DNA of 24,899 bases from Actinomyces sp. ICM47 (GCF_000278725.1 NZ_ALCA01000101.1:1-24899), one strand, 5' to 3'; positions 1 through 7,638 are shown, numbered from the stretch's first letter. Notes: generated by a model from the sequence alone, not told the origin. Numbers and translations: made by a program.

Positions 1-8
1 GCGGCTCA

Positions 9-46
9 GCGCGTCGGCTCGAAGCCCGGCCAGGCCCTGCGGGCCC
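9..46 (+). repeat. 38-bp direct repeat, copy 1
   Basis: The copy begins GCGCGTCGGCTCGAAG and ends CAGGCCCTGCGGGCCC. It matches positions 255-292 with two mismatches (positions 25 and 28 against 271 and 274). The two copies bracket the 19-bp array. No transposase or terminal inverted repeat is visible, so the origin of the duplication is unknown. Confidence 0.85.
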
Positions 47-111
47 GCCGGCACCCTCCACACTGGTGGCGCATGGTGCGCGTTGCACGGCAAAACCGTG
101 TAGACCCCGGT

Positions 112-227
112 GCTATCCGGATAGGTTATGCGCACGTGGATAGGTTATGCGTATCCGGATAGGTTATTAAGCTATCCGAGTGTTGGTTACCTATCCGTAT
201 GCTCGTTTCCTATCCGTGTGTGTTGGT
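112..227 (+). repeat. Array of six 19-bp repeats
   Basis: Units start at 112, 131, 150, 171, 190 and 209. The best unit reads GCTATCCGGATAGGTTATG. GGATAGGTTAT occurs at 119, 138 and 157, exactly 19 bp apart, and [G/C]CTATCC occurs at 171, 190 and 209, again exactly 19 bp apart. A 2-bp insertion (169-170) separates the third and fourth units. The first unit contains the perfect palindrome CTATCCGGATAG (113-124). The last three units keep only the left half and are otherwise diverged. The unit length recalls iterons or operator arrays, but no replication gene is nearby and the function is unknown. Confidence 0.85.
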
Positions 228-254
228 GGCCGTGGGAGTCGGGCTGCCTGCTTG

Positions 255-292
255 GCGCGTCGGCTCGAAGTCCAGCCAGGCCCTGCGGGCCC
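255..292 (+). repeat. 38-bp direct repeat, copy 2
   Basis: This is the second copy of the repeat at 9-46, with T at 271 and A at 274 in place of C and G. It lies about 28 bp after the end of the 19-bp array. Confidence 0.85.
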
Positions 293-384
293 ATTGCGAT
301 GCGCCGCCCGAGGCTTCCGCCGGAACCCGGCCACGGCCTCGTGACAGCGCCCTGTGCGCGGAGGGCACGTCAGGCATAACGAAA

Positions 385-410
385 CGGGGGCCGGTACTCA
401 CCGACCCCCG
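385..410 (-). terminator. Intrinsic terminator of exonuclease gene
   Basis: CGGGGG (385-390) pairs with CCCCCG (405-410). After a one-base internal mismatch, CGGT (392-395) pairs with ACCG (400-403), leaving a 4-nt loop. On the minus strand the stem is followed by TTTCGTT, a short U-rich run. It lies 12 nt after the stop codon of the exonuclease gene. Confidence 0.75.
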
Positions 411-422
411 CTTGACGTGCCC

Positions 423-1175
423 TTACTCCCTGTCACCCCCGCGGCCTCGCGGCGTGATCTGGGGCCACTCGCGGTCGATGGACGCGTCGCGGCCCTGCTT
501 GCGCAGGTACTTCTCAAAGTCCTCCGCCCAATCCTGGTGGGCCTGGAGCTGATAATCCATGAGCTCACGGGCGCTCATGGAGGCCAGCTGCGGGTACTTG
601 TCCACCATGCCCGCGAGCACGTTGAGCGTCATGGCCACGTCGACCTCGGCCGTGTGAGCGTCGGGGGAGGCGACCGCCCCGTAGACGGGGGCCATCTCCG
701 TCAGAGTCTTCTTGCCCTTGCGGAAACGATCGAGCTTGCGATCCAAAACGAGCGGGTCGACGACCAGCATCGGCGCGCCCTCCAGGCGCTCCTCAAAGGA
801 CCCCAGGCGGTGGCGGCGCAGCTCCTGGTTCACCAGCGTGATGTCGTAGGTCGCGTTGAAAGCGACGACCGGGTAGCCGCGCAGCCAATGCTCGACGATG
901 GAACCCGCCAGCTCGTGGAGGACCTCCTCGATGGGGCGGCCGTCGCGGCGCGCCTGCTCGGTCGTGATGCCGTGGACGGCCGTGGCCTGCTCGGGGATCT
1001 CAATGCCCGGGTCGGTCAGCCAGGTCGCCACCTGGTCGGGGGCGCTGACCCCGCTGCGGTAGGAAGCGCCGTCGATACGCAGGACGAGGGCCGCCGTCAC
1101 CAGGCGGTCCTTGAGCGCGCGCACGCCCGTCGTTTCGGTGTCAAAACCCATCCACGGGTCGTCGATCCAGCTCAT
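423..1175 (-). CDS. DnaQ-like 3'-5' exonuclease
   Basis: The product is a 250-residue exonuclease of the DnaQ/DEDD family (DNA polymerase III epsilon-like), expected to remove nucleotides from 3' ends in the cytoplasm. The three DEDD motifs are visible: D12-T-E14 in FDTETTG (ExoI), N107 to D111 in AFNATYD (ExoII), and H174 with D179 in HTAEVD (ExoIII), which makes it the DEDDh subtype. It has no polymerase or helicase domain. The ATG at 1175 was chosen over an upstream in-frame ATG at 1226 because GGACAGGAG sits about 6 nt ahead of it and because the family motif begins soon after. The gene stands alone and is divergent from guaB3 across an 80-bp gap. Stand-alone proteins of this type are usually repair or RNA-processing exonucleases; the exact substrate cannot be told from sequence. 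Confidence 0.9.
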   Translation of the reverse strand: MSWIDDPWMGFDTETTGVRALKDRLVTAALVLRIDGASYRSGVSAPDQVATWLTDPGIEIPEQATAVHGITTEQARRDGRPIEEVLHELAGSIVEHWLRGYPVVAFNATYDITLVNQELRRHRLGSFEERLEGAPMLVVDPLVLDRKLDRFRKGKKTLTEMAPVYGAVASPDAHTAEVDVAMTLNVLAGMVDKYPQLASMSARELMDYQLQAHQDWAEDFEKYLRKQGRDASIDREWPQITPRGRGGDRE

Positions 1176-1243
1176 GTTTGCTCCTGTCCTCGCCGGTTCC
1201 ACCAGTGTGGCAGAGGGCGGGCACATCTGCGTCCCGGAGGCAG

Positions 1244-1255
1244 TAGAATCGGTTT
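1244..1255 (+). promoter_or_regulatory. -10 box for leaderless guaB3 transcript
   Basis: TAGAAT (1244-1249) matches the TANNNT -10 consensus and ends six nt before the ATG at 1256, so transcription would start at or within a base of the start codon. A GGAGG at 1236-1240 is 15 nt from the ATG, too far for a normal ribosome binding site. No clear -35 box is seen. Leaderless mRNAs are common in actinobacteria. Confidence 0.5.
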
Positions 1256-2380
1256 ATGAGCCACGAAGTCGAAATCGGACGCGGCAAGCGCGGTCGGCGC
1301 GCCTACACACTGGATGACATTGCGCTCGTGCCCGCACGGCGCACCCGCGATCCTGAGGACGTCAACGTCGGCTGGCAGATTGACGCCTATCACGTGGACT
1401 TGCCCCTCATGGCGGCCCCCATGGACTCGGTGATGAGTCCAGAGACGGCCATCGCGTTCGGTCGCCTCGGTGGCATCGGAGTCCTCGATTTGGATGGCCT
1501 GTGGACCCGGTACGAGGATCCCGAGCCGATCCTCGACCAGATCGCGCACCTCGGCGAGGAAGAATCGATTGCGACCCTGCAGCGCGTGTACTCGGAGCCG
1601 ATTAAGCCCGCGCTCATCACGGAGCGTCTCACGCAGCTGCGCGAGGCCGGGGTGGTCGTCGCCGGTAAGCTGTCGCCCCAGCGCGTCCAGCAGCATTGGC
1701 GTGCGGTCGTGGACGCAGGCGTCGACCTGTTCATTATCCGTGGCTCCACGGTGTCCGCCGAACACGTGTCGTCGCGCCGTGAGCCTCTGAATCTCAAGCG
1801 TTTCATCTACGAGCTGGATGTTCCCGTCATCGTCGGCGGCGTCTGCACGGACACGGCGGCCCTGCACCTCATGCGCACGGGCGCGGCGGGCGTCCTCGTT
1901 GGTTTCGGCGGGGGAGCGGCCCACTCGACGCGTCAGTCCCTGGGAGTGCACGCGCCGATGGCGACCGCGATCGCGGACGTGGCCGCGGCCCGGCGCGACT
2001 ACATGGATGAGTCCGGCGGCCGTTACGTACACGTCATCGCGGACGGCGGTATTGGCCGCAGCGGCGACCTCGCGCGCGCTATCGCGTGCGGCGCGGACGC
2101 GGTTATGCTGGGCGCGGCCATCGCTCGCGCCGAGGAGGCTCCCGGGCGCGGCTGGCACTGGGGTTCCGAGGCAACCCACCCTGACATGCCGCGCGGCCAG
2201 CGCGTTCACGTGGGAACGACGGGCACACTCGAGCAGATCCTCTACGGCCCCTCGACGCGCGCGGACGGCTCGCTGAACTTCGTGGGTGCCCTCAAGCGTG
2301 CCATGTCCACGACCGGTTACGCCGAGGTTAAGGATCTTCAGCGCGCCCAGGTGGTCGTCTCGCCGTATTCGGCGTCCTGA
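1256..2380 (+). CDS. guaB3: GuaB3-family IMP dehydrogenase-related protein
   Basis: The product is a 374-residue TIM-barrel protein of the IMP dehydrogenase/GMP reductase superfamily. It begins with HEVEIGRGKRGRRAYTLDDI and carries MRTGAAGVLVGFGGG, PMATAIADVAAARRDYMDES and CGADAVMLGAA, close to the mycobacterial GuaB3 protein as I recall it. It lacks the CBS-domain insert of true GuaB. In the loop where IMPDH has its catalytic cysteine (GSICTTR) this protein reads GAAHSTR, with His223 in the cysteine position. Absence of that cysteine is, as far as I know, normal for this subfamily, so the reaction should not be assumed to be classic IMP oxidation. The ATG is supported by alignment with family starts. 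The gene has its own promoter and is followed by a weak hairpin. Confidence 0.92.
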   Translation: MSHEVEIGRGKRGRRAYTLDDIALVPARRTRDPEDVNVGWQIDAYHVDLPLMAAPMDSVMSPETAIAFGRLGGIGVLDLDGLWTRYEDPEPILDQIAHLGEEESIATLQRVYSEPIKPALITERLTQLREAGVVVAGKLSPQRVQQHWRAVVDAGVDLFIIRGSTVSAEHVSSRREPLNLKRFIYELDVPVIVGGVCTDTAALHLMRTGAAGVLVGFGGGAAHSTRQSLGVHAPMATAIADVAAARRDYMDESGGRYVHVIADGGIGRSGDLARAIACGADAVMLGAAIARAEEAPGRGWHWGSEATHPDMPRGQRVHVGTTGTLEQILYGPSTRADGSLNFVGALKRAMSTTGYAEVKDLQRAQVVVSPYSAS

Positions 2381-2397
2381 CTGTCGCTCATCGACAG
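2381..2397 (+). terminator. Weak hairpin after guaB3
   Basis: CTGTCG (2381-2386) and CGACAG (2392-2397) form a 6-bp stem with a 5-nt loop immediately after the stop codon. No U-tract follows, so termination would be inefficient or factor-dependent. Confidence 0.35.
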
Positions 2398-2488
2398 GGA
2401 CGAGGCCGGGGCGAGATCGTCGGGCACCGCGTCGCTCCTGCGCGACTTCTCGTATGTCGTCACGGGGGACGGGAATCCTCCCATGCGG

Positions 2489-2517
2489 TTCCATTTGTGC
2501 GTGGATGCGCATACACT
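2489..2517 (+). promoter_or_regulatory. Possible promoter of nuclease gene
   Basis: TTCCAT (2489-2494) and TACACT (2512-2517) are 17 bp apart and resemble sigma-70-type -35 and -10 boxes, though the -35 match is weak. A small hairpin, GGGACC (2560-2565) with GGTCCC (2570-2575), lies in the implied leader before the gene. The 227-bp gap from guaB3 holds nothing else recognisable. Confidence 0.35.
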
Positions 2518-2607
2518 TGTCGCAACTCGTGGTGCCGTTGGTAAAGATGCCTGCGGTTCGGGACCTGTGGGTCCCTCACGGTGAGGCGAGGTTGAGAGGA
2601 CATCCCG

Positions 2608-5136
2608 ATGACGCACGGGACTCGGTCGTTAGCTGTACTCGGCGTACTCACTCTGTCCACGGTGGGGCTTGTTCCTGCCGCCTGGGCGACTGACGCCGGG
2701 GCGGAACTCGCGCAGGTTGCTCAGTCGGGCGTTGGACACCCTGCTCAGTCGGGAGGACAACGTGCCCCCGAAACATCCGGCGCGCCCACTGCCCAGGAGA
2801 GCGGAATCACCAAGGGGCAGTCGGCCTCGTCGATGACGGGGGAGGGGCAGCTGAGCGCCCCCGAGAGTCGTGGCTCTCAGCCCTCCGCCGACGTCGAGAC
2901 GACTGGGGGCGTGTCCGCGAGCGCGGCCGCGACCCCGGAAGGTGCCGCTGGGCGCACGGTTGCAACTGCTGAGGATGCCGCGCTAAAAGGTGCGACCGTC
3001 GATACCCCAATCCCGGAGATTCAGACGGTGGGGGAGGGGGACGACTCGGCGATGGTGGGTGCCACCGTGACGACGGTTGGCGTCGTGACTGCGGCGTATC
3101 CGGCAGGTGAGTCTGGGCTGGCAGATACCTTGGATGGGTACACGATTCAGACGCCGGGCAGTGGCGGCGCGTGGGATGAGGGGCGGGCGCGCTCGGACGC
3201 CCTCTTCATCTACGTGGGGAAGGACGGTCAGATCCCTGCGGTTGGGACATGCGTGCGCGTGAGTGGCACGGTTGGGGAGTTCCCCGCGACGACCGCGACG
3301 TCCAACCCGTCGAGCCTGACCCAGCTGGCTGCCACCGGATTCACGCAGGTCGACGGGTGCGAGGCCGTGGCTCCCACTCCGGTCACCGGTGTCCCTGTGG
3401 ATGGGCGGGCGGAGGCATACGAGTCGATGCTGCTGGATCCGCAGGGAACGTGGACGATCACGGACAACTATGCGGCGAATCAGTATGGGACGCTGGCGCT
3501 CACGCCGGGCATGGAGCCGCTGCGCGCCGCGACCGACGTGGTTGCGCCGGGGCAGGACGCGCGCGACTACGAGGCCGCCAATGCCGCGCGGGTGATCACC
3601 CTCGACGACGGGACGAACACGAACCTGCTGAAGGGCGCGGCGACCGAGGTGCCCTACGCGTACCTGGCGAACGGGGCACCTGCCCGCGTCGGGTATCACG
3701 TGACGTTCTCCGCTCCCGTCGTCTTGGAGCCGAGGCATGGGTCCTGGGTCTTTCAGCCGACCTCTCTGGTCGCTGGGCATCCCGACCGCGCTCCCGTGAC
3801 AATCACCGGGCAGCGGCCGAGCGCGCCCGCGGTCGGCGGGGATACGCGTGTGGCGACCTTTAATGTCCTCAACTACTTCTCCGACCTGGGTGTCGACGAG
3901 GCCGGATGCGCGGGTTACCCCGACCGCACGGGGGCCTTCGTGACGGCTAAGAAGTGCAAGGTGCGCGGCGCGTTCTCGCGCGAGGCCTTCGCAAACCAGG
4001 AGGCCAAGATCGTGTCCGCGATCAACGCTCTGGGGGTGGACGTGGTCGCCCTGGAGGAGATCGAAAACCCAGTGGCTGTGGGGGTGGGAACCGACCGCGA
4101 CGCGTCCCTGGCGCGCCTCGTCGAGGCCCTCAACAAGGCGGCGGGGGCTGAGACCTGGGCGTACGTGCCCTCGCCCAAGACCGTTCCCGCAGACGAGGAC
4201 GTCATCCGCGTCGCGTTCATCTACAAAACTGCGACGGTCACCCCCGTCGGTCCCTCTCTGATCCATGACGATCCGGCGTTTAGGGGCCTCGCGCGCCAAC
4301 CCCTGGCCCAGGAGTTCGCGCGTAGGAGCGGCGAGAGGGCGGCTGCACCCTCCTTCGTGGTGATCGCCAACCACTTCAAGTCCAAGGGATCCGTGCCCGA
4401 GGGTGCGGGCGAGGGCAATACCGATAGTGGGGACGGGCAGGGGAACGCGAACGCGATCCGTGTCGCCCAGGCCACCGCGCTCGCTTCCTTCGCCGCTCAA
4501 TTCGCTGACAAACCAACCCTGCTCGTCGGCGACTTTAACTCCTACTCCCAGGAGGACCCGGTGACGGCCCTGGAGGGTGCCGGGTGGGAGCGCGTGTCCG
4601 GCGGGGGTGAGGCGTCCTACGTGTACTCGGGCCGCTCCGGTTCCCTCGATCACGTGTTTGCTAATGCCGCCGCGAAGCCTCTCCTGGCGGGTGTCACCAG
4701 CTGGGCCGTCAACGCCCAGGAATCCATCGCTTTCGAATACTCGCGCGCGGGCATGAACGCCCACCTGGCCGTCGAGGCCGAGAACCCATACCGCTCCTCC
4801 GATCACAACCCCGAGATCATCGGGTTGAACCTGCTGGGAGCCAACCCGTCGTCGGGAGCCAACCCGTCGCCCAGCACCTCGTCAGCGCCGGGATCCACGC
4901 CGTCACCGAGCGCCGGTGCCCCGACGCCGCGCGGCACCGGATACCCGGCCACGGCCTCGTCCCGAGGAGGGCGAAAGGGCGCTGGAAATTCACGGCGCAT
5001 GACGCCGGCGAACGCGCGCGCTTCCCTCGCCCGCACGGGCGTGGACGCGGCGGCCCCGGTCTGGGCTGGCGTTCTCCTCGCCCTCGCGGGCGTCGCTGCG
5101 CGGAGCGCGGCGCGCCGCGGCTCCCGGCACCCCTAA
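2608..5136 (+). CDS. LARTG-anchored ExeM/NucH-type extracellular nuclease
   Basis: The product is an 842-residue secreted protein with an endonuclease/exonuclease/phosphatase (EEP) domain. A signal peptide covers residues 1 to about 27 (cleavage likely after AWA). A Ser/Ala/Gly-rich linker follows, then an OB-fold-like region (about 145-260) as in ExeM/NucH nucleases. The catalytic domain starts near residue 416 (ATFNVLNYF) and includes LEEIEN (about 482), NHFKSKG (about 587), GDFNSY (about 641), LDHVFAN (about 681) and SDHNPE (about 731). A Pro/Ser/Gly-rich linker leads to LARTG (807-811), a hydrophobic segment and a basic tail, which is a sorting signal. LAXTG signals are typical of class E sortases in high-GC actinobacteria. 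The expected role is cleavage of extracellular DNA at the cell surface. AGAGG about 8 nt upstream supports the ATG. The 5'-nucleotidase gene follows after 62 bp. Confidence 0.92.
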   Translation: MTHGTRSLAVLGVLTLSTVGLVPAAWATDAGAELAQVAQSGVGHPAQSGGQRAPETSGAPTAQESGITKGQSASSMTGEGQLSAPESRGSQPSADVETTGGVSASAAATPEGAAGRTVATAEDAALKGATVDTPIPEIQTVGEGDDSAMVGATVTTVGVVTAAYPAGESGLADTLDGYTIQTPGSGGAWDEGRARSDALFIYVGKDGQIPAVGTCVRVSGTVGEFPATTATSNPSSLTQLAATGFTQVDGCEAVAPTPVTGVPVDGRAEAYESMLLDPQGTWTITDNYAANQYGTLALTPGMEPLRAATDVVAPGQDARDYEAANAARVITLDDGTNTNLLKGAATEVPYAYLANGAPARVGYHVTFSAPVVLEPRHGSWVFQPTSLVAGHPDRAPVTITGQRPSAPAVGGDTRVATFNVLNYFSDLGVDEAGCAGYPDRTGAFVTAKKCKVRGAFSREAFANQEAKIVSAINALGVDVVALEEIENPVAVGVGTDRDASLARLVEALNKAAGAETWAYVPSPKTVPADEDVIRVAFIYKTATVTPVGPSLIHDDPAFRGLARQPLAQEFARRSGERAAAPSFVVIANHFKSKGSVPEGAGEGNTDSGDGQGNANAIRVAQATALASFAAQFADKPTLLVGDFNSYSQEDPVTALEGAGWERVSGGGEASYVYSGRSGSLDHVFANAAAKPLLAGVTSWAVNAQESIAFEYSRAGMNAHLAVEAENPYRSSDHNPEIIGLNLLGANPSSGANPSPSTSSAPGSTPSPSAGAPTPRGTGYPATASSRGGRKGAGNSRRMTPANARASLARTGVDAAAPVWAGVLLALAGVAARSAARRGSRHP

Positions 5137-5198
5137 GCACCCACTCATCCCATTCACCACGTGACGCGGCATTGTTGTCGCTCAGAAAGGAACACACC

Positions 5199-7475
5199 AT
5201 GCGTAAACCATGGACACGCCTCGCGTTCGCCTCGGTGGCGGCGCTTACCCTCGCGTCGTTGCCGACCATGACGGCAGCTGCCCCGCAGGACGAGGCCCCG
5301 TCGATCACCCTGGACCTCTACAACCTGACGGACGTCCACGGGCACATCCAGCAGGTCGCCAAGAAGGGAGTCGTTCGCGAGGCCGGCCTGCCCGCGATGA
5401 ACTGCTACCTGAAGAAGGCTCGGGAAACCAACCCCAACTCCTCGTTCACGCTGCTGGGCGACAACATTGGAGCGTCCCCCTATATCTCGGGCGCGCTCAA
5501 CGACAACCCGACTATCGCGGCCCTCAACACCCTGAACCCACTGGCCTCCACGATCGGCAACCACGAGCTGGACATGGGGCAGGCCGTCTTTAAACAGCGT
5601 GTCGACGGTTCCAACCCGAGCGAGTACGTGCAGGCGACCTTCCCGTACCTGGGGGCCAACATCGAGGGGATGGGCACCTACGGGGACGGCACCCCCTACC
5701 TCGGGGACTACAAGCTGTGGACGTCGCCCTCGGGCATGAAGGTCGCCTTCATCGGGGCCATTGCGCAGGACGTCCCCTACAAGCTGAGCCCCGGCACGAC
5801 GGAGGGCCTGACCTTTAGCGACCCGATTGCGCGCATCAACTCGCTGGCCGCATCTCTCAAGGGCAGCGGTACGGCAGACGTTGTCATCGCCATGCTCGAC
5901 GACGACGTGAAGAACAACTACACGAAGGTCGGCAAGGACGTCGATGGCCTCATGGGCGGGGACACGCACGTGCCCTACGAGTTCGACCACGTGAACTCGG
6001 TGGAGTCCTTCGAGTCAGCGAACCCGCGCCTGGCGGGTATCGCGTCCGGCTCCTACACGGATAACCTCGGTCTGATCCGCCTGACGATTGATCCCGCGAC
6101 GCGCCAGGTCACGAGTGCCGACTCGATCCTCATCCCGGCCGCCGAGGTTGCCCAGTGCGGCGCGGACCCCGACACCCAGGCAATCGTTGATAAGGCCGAC
6201 GCCGACTCGAAGGAAGCTGGCAAGCGCGTCGTCGCCACCGGCTACACGACACCCTTCATGCGCGGCGTTTTCACGACCCCCGACGGGCTGACCGAGCCGG
6301 GCTCGAACCGCGGTATCGAGTCCTCCCTCGGTGACCTGGTGGCCGACTCCCTGCGTGAGACGATCCTCACACCGGACGGAAAGAGCGTCGATGTCGGCAT
6401 GATCAACGCGGGAGGCCTGCGCGAAGACCTCGTGCCGAACGAGGATGGCACCATCACCTATGCGCAGACCTACGAGGTTGAACCCTTCTCCAACGAACTC
6501 GGCTACGTAACCCTCAAGGGATCGGACCTCAAGGACGCGCTCGAACAGCAGTGGAAGAACGACCTGAACTCGCAGAACTCCCGTCCGATGCTCAAGCTCA
6601 ATCTGTCCTCGAACGTGCGCTACACCTACGACCCGGCGAAGCCCGACGGACAACGCATCACGTCGGTGACGATCAACGGTGAGCCGCTGAAGGCAGATGG
6701 GACCTACACGGTCGGGTCCGTGAACTTCCTGTTGGACGGCGGAGATTCCTTCGATGCCCTCACCCGCGGGGGAGCAACCGTGACGAACGGTAACCTGGAC
6801 CGTGACGCATTCAACGAGTACCTGGCCGCCCATTCGCCCACGAAGGATCGATCCGCCGACGCTGCGAGCGGTCTGGCTCCGCGCGCGGCGAAGTCTTCGA
6901 TTGGTCTGACCCTGCCCGCCGAGCCGGTCGCCGATGGCTCGACCGTGACGATCCCGCTGCGCGGCCTGTCCTTCTCCGAAGGACCCTCGATCACGACGAA
7001 GGTGCACGTGAGCGCGGGTGGCGCGCAAGCCGTTGCCGACGTGGATAACTCCCTCGTGGATGCCCATGCATCGGACGGCGCCGCAGTCATCACGACGGAC
7101 GGCGCGGGGCAGGCGAGCGTGGACGTGACGGTCGTGGGTGCCTGCGAGGGTAAGGCGGCCGGTGAGGTCGTGAACGTGCCCGTCACTGTCGCCACCGACT
7201 TCGCGACGGTCGTCGAGGCCTCAGACGGTTTGTCGATCCCGGTGACGTGTGCGGGTGTGGCAGCTCCGTCTCCATCTGCCGATTCTGGCGAGGGGAGCAA
7301 GCCGGTCGTGAGTGTTCCGGAGGATTCGAAAAAGGATCCAGGCGCGTCCAAGTCAGGCGGTGTGTTGGCGCGAACAGGTGCGGATACGCAAGGGGTGCCT
7401 GTGGTGTGTGTGCTTGCTGTGTGTGGTCTCGCCGGTCTCCTGGCACGTCGTGCCCAAATCGTTACCAGCAGGTAA
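5199..7475 (+). CDS. LARTG-anchored 5'-nucleotidase (UshA-like)
   Basis: The product is a 758-residue secreted protein of the UshA/5'-nucleotidase family, expected to dephosphorylate nucleotides outside the cell. A signal peptide (1 to about 28) is followed by a calcineurin-type metallophosphatase domain: DVHGH (45-49), GDN (87-89) and GNHE (120-123). The C-terminal nucleotide-binding domain contains MINAGGLRED, EPFSNELGYVTLKG and NFLLDGGDSF. Then come a beta-rich region, a Ser/Pro linker, LARTG (723-727), a hydrophobic helix and a basic end. Two usual metal-ligand histidines appear replaced by aspartate: Asp234 in AMLDDDV where the family has a histidine, and Asp255 in GGDTH where the family has GGHxH. 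ATG 5199 was chosen over TTG 5172 because GAAAGG lies about 8 nt upstream and the signal peptide starts there. It is likely co-expressed with the nuclease. Confidence 0.92.
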   Translation: MRKPWTRLAFASVAALTLASLPTMTAAAPQDEAPSITLDLYNLTDVHGHIQQVAKKGVVREAGLPAMNCYLKKARETNPNSSFTLLGDNIGASPYISGALNDNPTIAALNTLNPLASTIGNHELDMGQAVFKQRVDGSNPSEYVQATFPYLGANIEGMGTYGDGTPYLGDYKLWTSPSGMKVAFIGAIAQDVPYKLSPGTTEGLTFSDPIARINSLAASLKGSGTADVVIAMLDDDVKNNYTKVGKDVDGLMGGDTHVPYEFDHVNSVESFESANPRLAGIASGSYTDNLGLIRLTIDPATRQVTSADSILIPAAEVAQCGADPDTQAIVDKADADSKEAGKRVVATGYTTPFMRGVFTTPDGLTEPGSNRGIESSLGDLVADSLRETILTPDGKSVDVGMINAGGLREDLVPNEDGTITYAQTYEVEPFSNELGYVTLKGSDLKDALEQQWKNDLNSQNSRPMLKLNLSSNVRYTYDPAKPDGQRITSVTINGEPLKADGTYTVGSVNFLLDGGDSFDALTRGGATVTNGNLDRDAFNEYLAAHSPTKDRSADAASGLAPRAAKSSIGLTLPAEPVADGSTVTIPLRGLSFSEGPSITTKVHVSAGGAQAVADVDNSLVDAHASDGAAVITTDGAGQASVDVTVVGACEGKAAGEVVNVPVTVATDFATVVEASDGLSIPVTCAGVAAPSPSADSGEGSKPVVSVPEDSKKDPGASKSGGVLARTGADTQGVPVVCVLAVCGLAGLLARRAQIVTSR

Positions 7476-7485
7476 GCGTTTTGCT

Positions 7486-7515
7486 TTGACGTGAGTGACA
7501 CTCGTGCAGGATACT
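7486..7515 (+). promoter_or_regulatory. Promoter of first BMP lipoprotein gene
   Basis: TTGACG (7486-7491) and GATACT (7510-7515) are 18 bp apart. The surrounding bases (TTGACGTGAGTG and GATACTTGGAT) match the promoter of the second BMP gene at 8868-8896, which supports both calls. The implied leader is about 110 nt. The -35 box begins only 10 bp after the 5'-nucleotidase stop codon. Confidence 0.65.
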
Positions 7516-7575
7516 TGGATACGGTGTAACCGCCGGTTCGCATTGTTGATAAATTCCCTGTATTCTCAAGGAGGC

Positions 7576-7638
7576 ATGTTTTCCACGCCACTATCGAGTC
7601 GTCAGAGAGTTCACGTCAATAGAGAGAGATCGTCATGA
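7576..7638 (+). other. Possible 20-codon leader ORF
   Basis: An ATG at 7576 opens a 20-codon frame whose TGA overlaps the bmpA-like start as ATGA (7635-7638). A perfect AAGGAGG (7568-7574) lies just one base ahead of this ATG, closer than the usual 5-9 nt, so translation is doubtful. The encoded peptide (begins MFSTPLSSRQ) has no recognisable feature. If translated it would couple to the lipoprotein gene, whose own site (GAGAGAGA) is weak. Confidence 0.25.

Larger units (their letters stand above)
1..384. other. Non-coding region with repeats
   Basis: No credible gene is seen here; the open frames lack ribosome binding sites and recognisable domains. The stretch holds a 38-bp direct repeat (two copies, 246 bp apart) and, between the copies, a phased 19-bp repeat array, both listed separately. 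The block lies downstream of the minus-strand exonuclease gene and runs off the left edge, so what lies on its other side is unknown. Confidence 0.7.

Noticed and set aside
112..227. 19-bp array considered as a CRISPR
   Set aside because: Units are contiguous with no spacers and there are no cas genes.
354..1259. Plus-strand open frame of 301 codons over the exonuclease gene
   Set aside because: Exonuclease DEDDh motifs and a good ribosome binding site are on the minus strand; this frame has neither.
1172..2512. Minus-strand open frame of 446 codons antisense to guaB3
   Set aside because: No recognisable domain, composition typical of shadow frames, and guaB3 on the plus strand is unmistakable.
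2983..4806. Long minus-strand open frame (607 codons) inside the nuclease gene
   Set aside because: It lies antisense to a gene with clear domain motifs, is full of Arg/Gly/His, and reflects high-GC third positions rather than a gene.
4835..4875. Short repeated GANPSSGANPSPS linker DNA in the nuclease gene taken as a mobile repeat
   Set aside because: It is an in-frame low-complexity wall-spanning linker, normal for sortase substrates.
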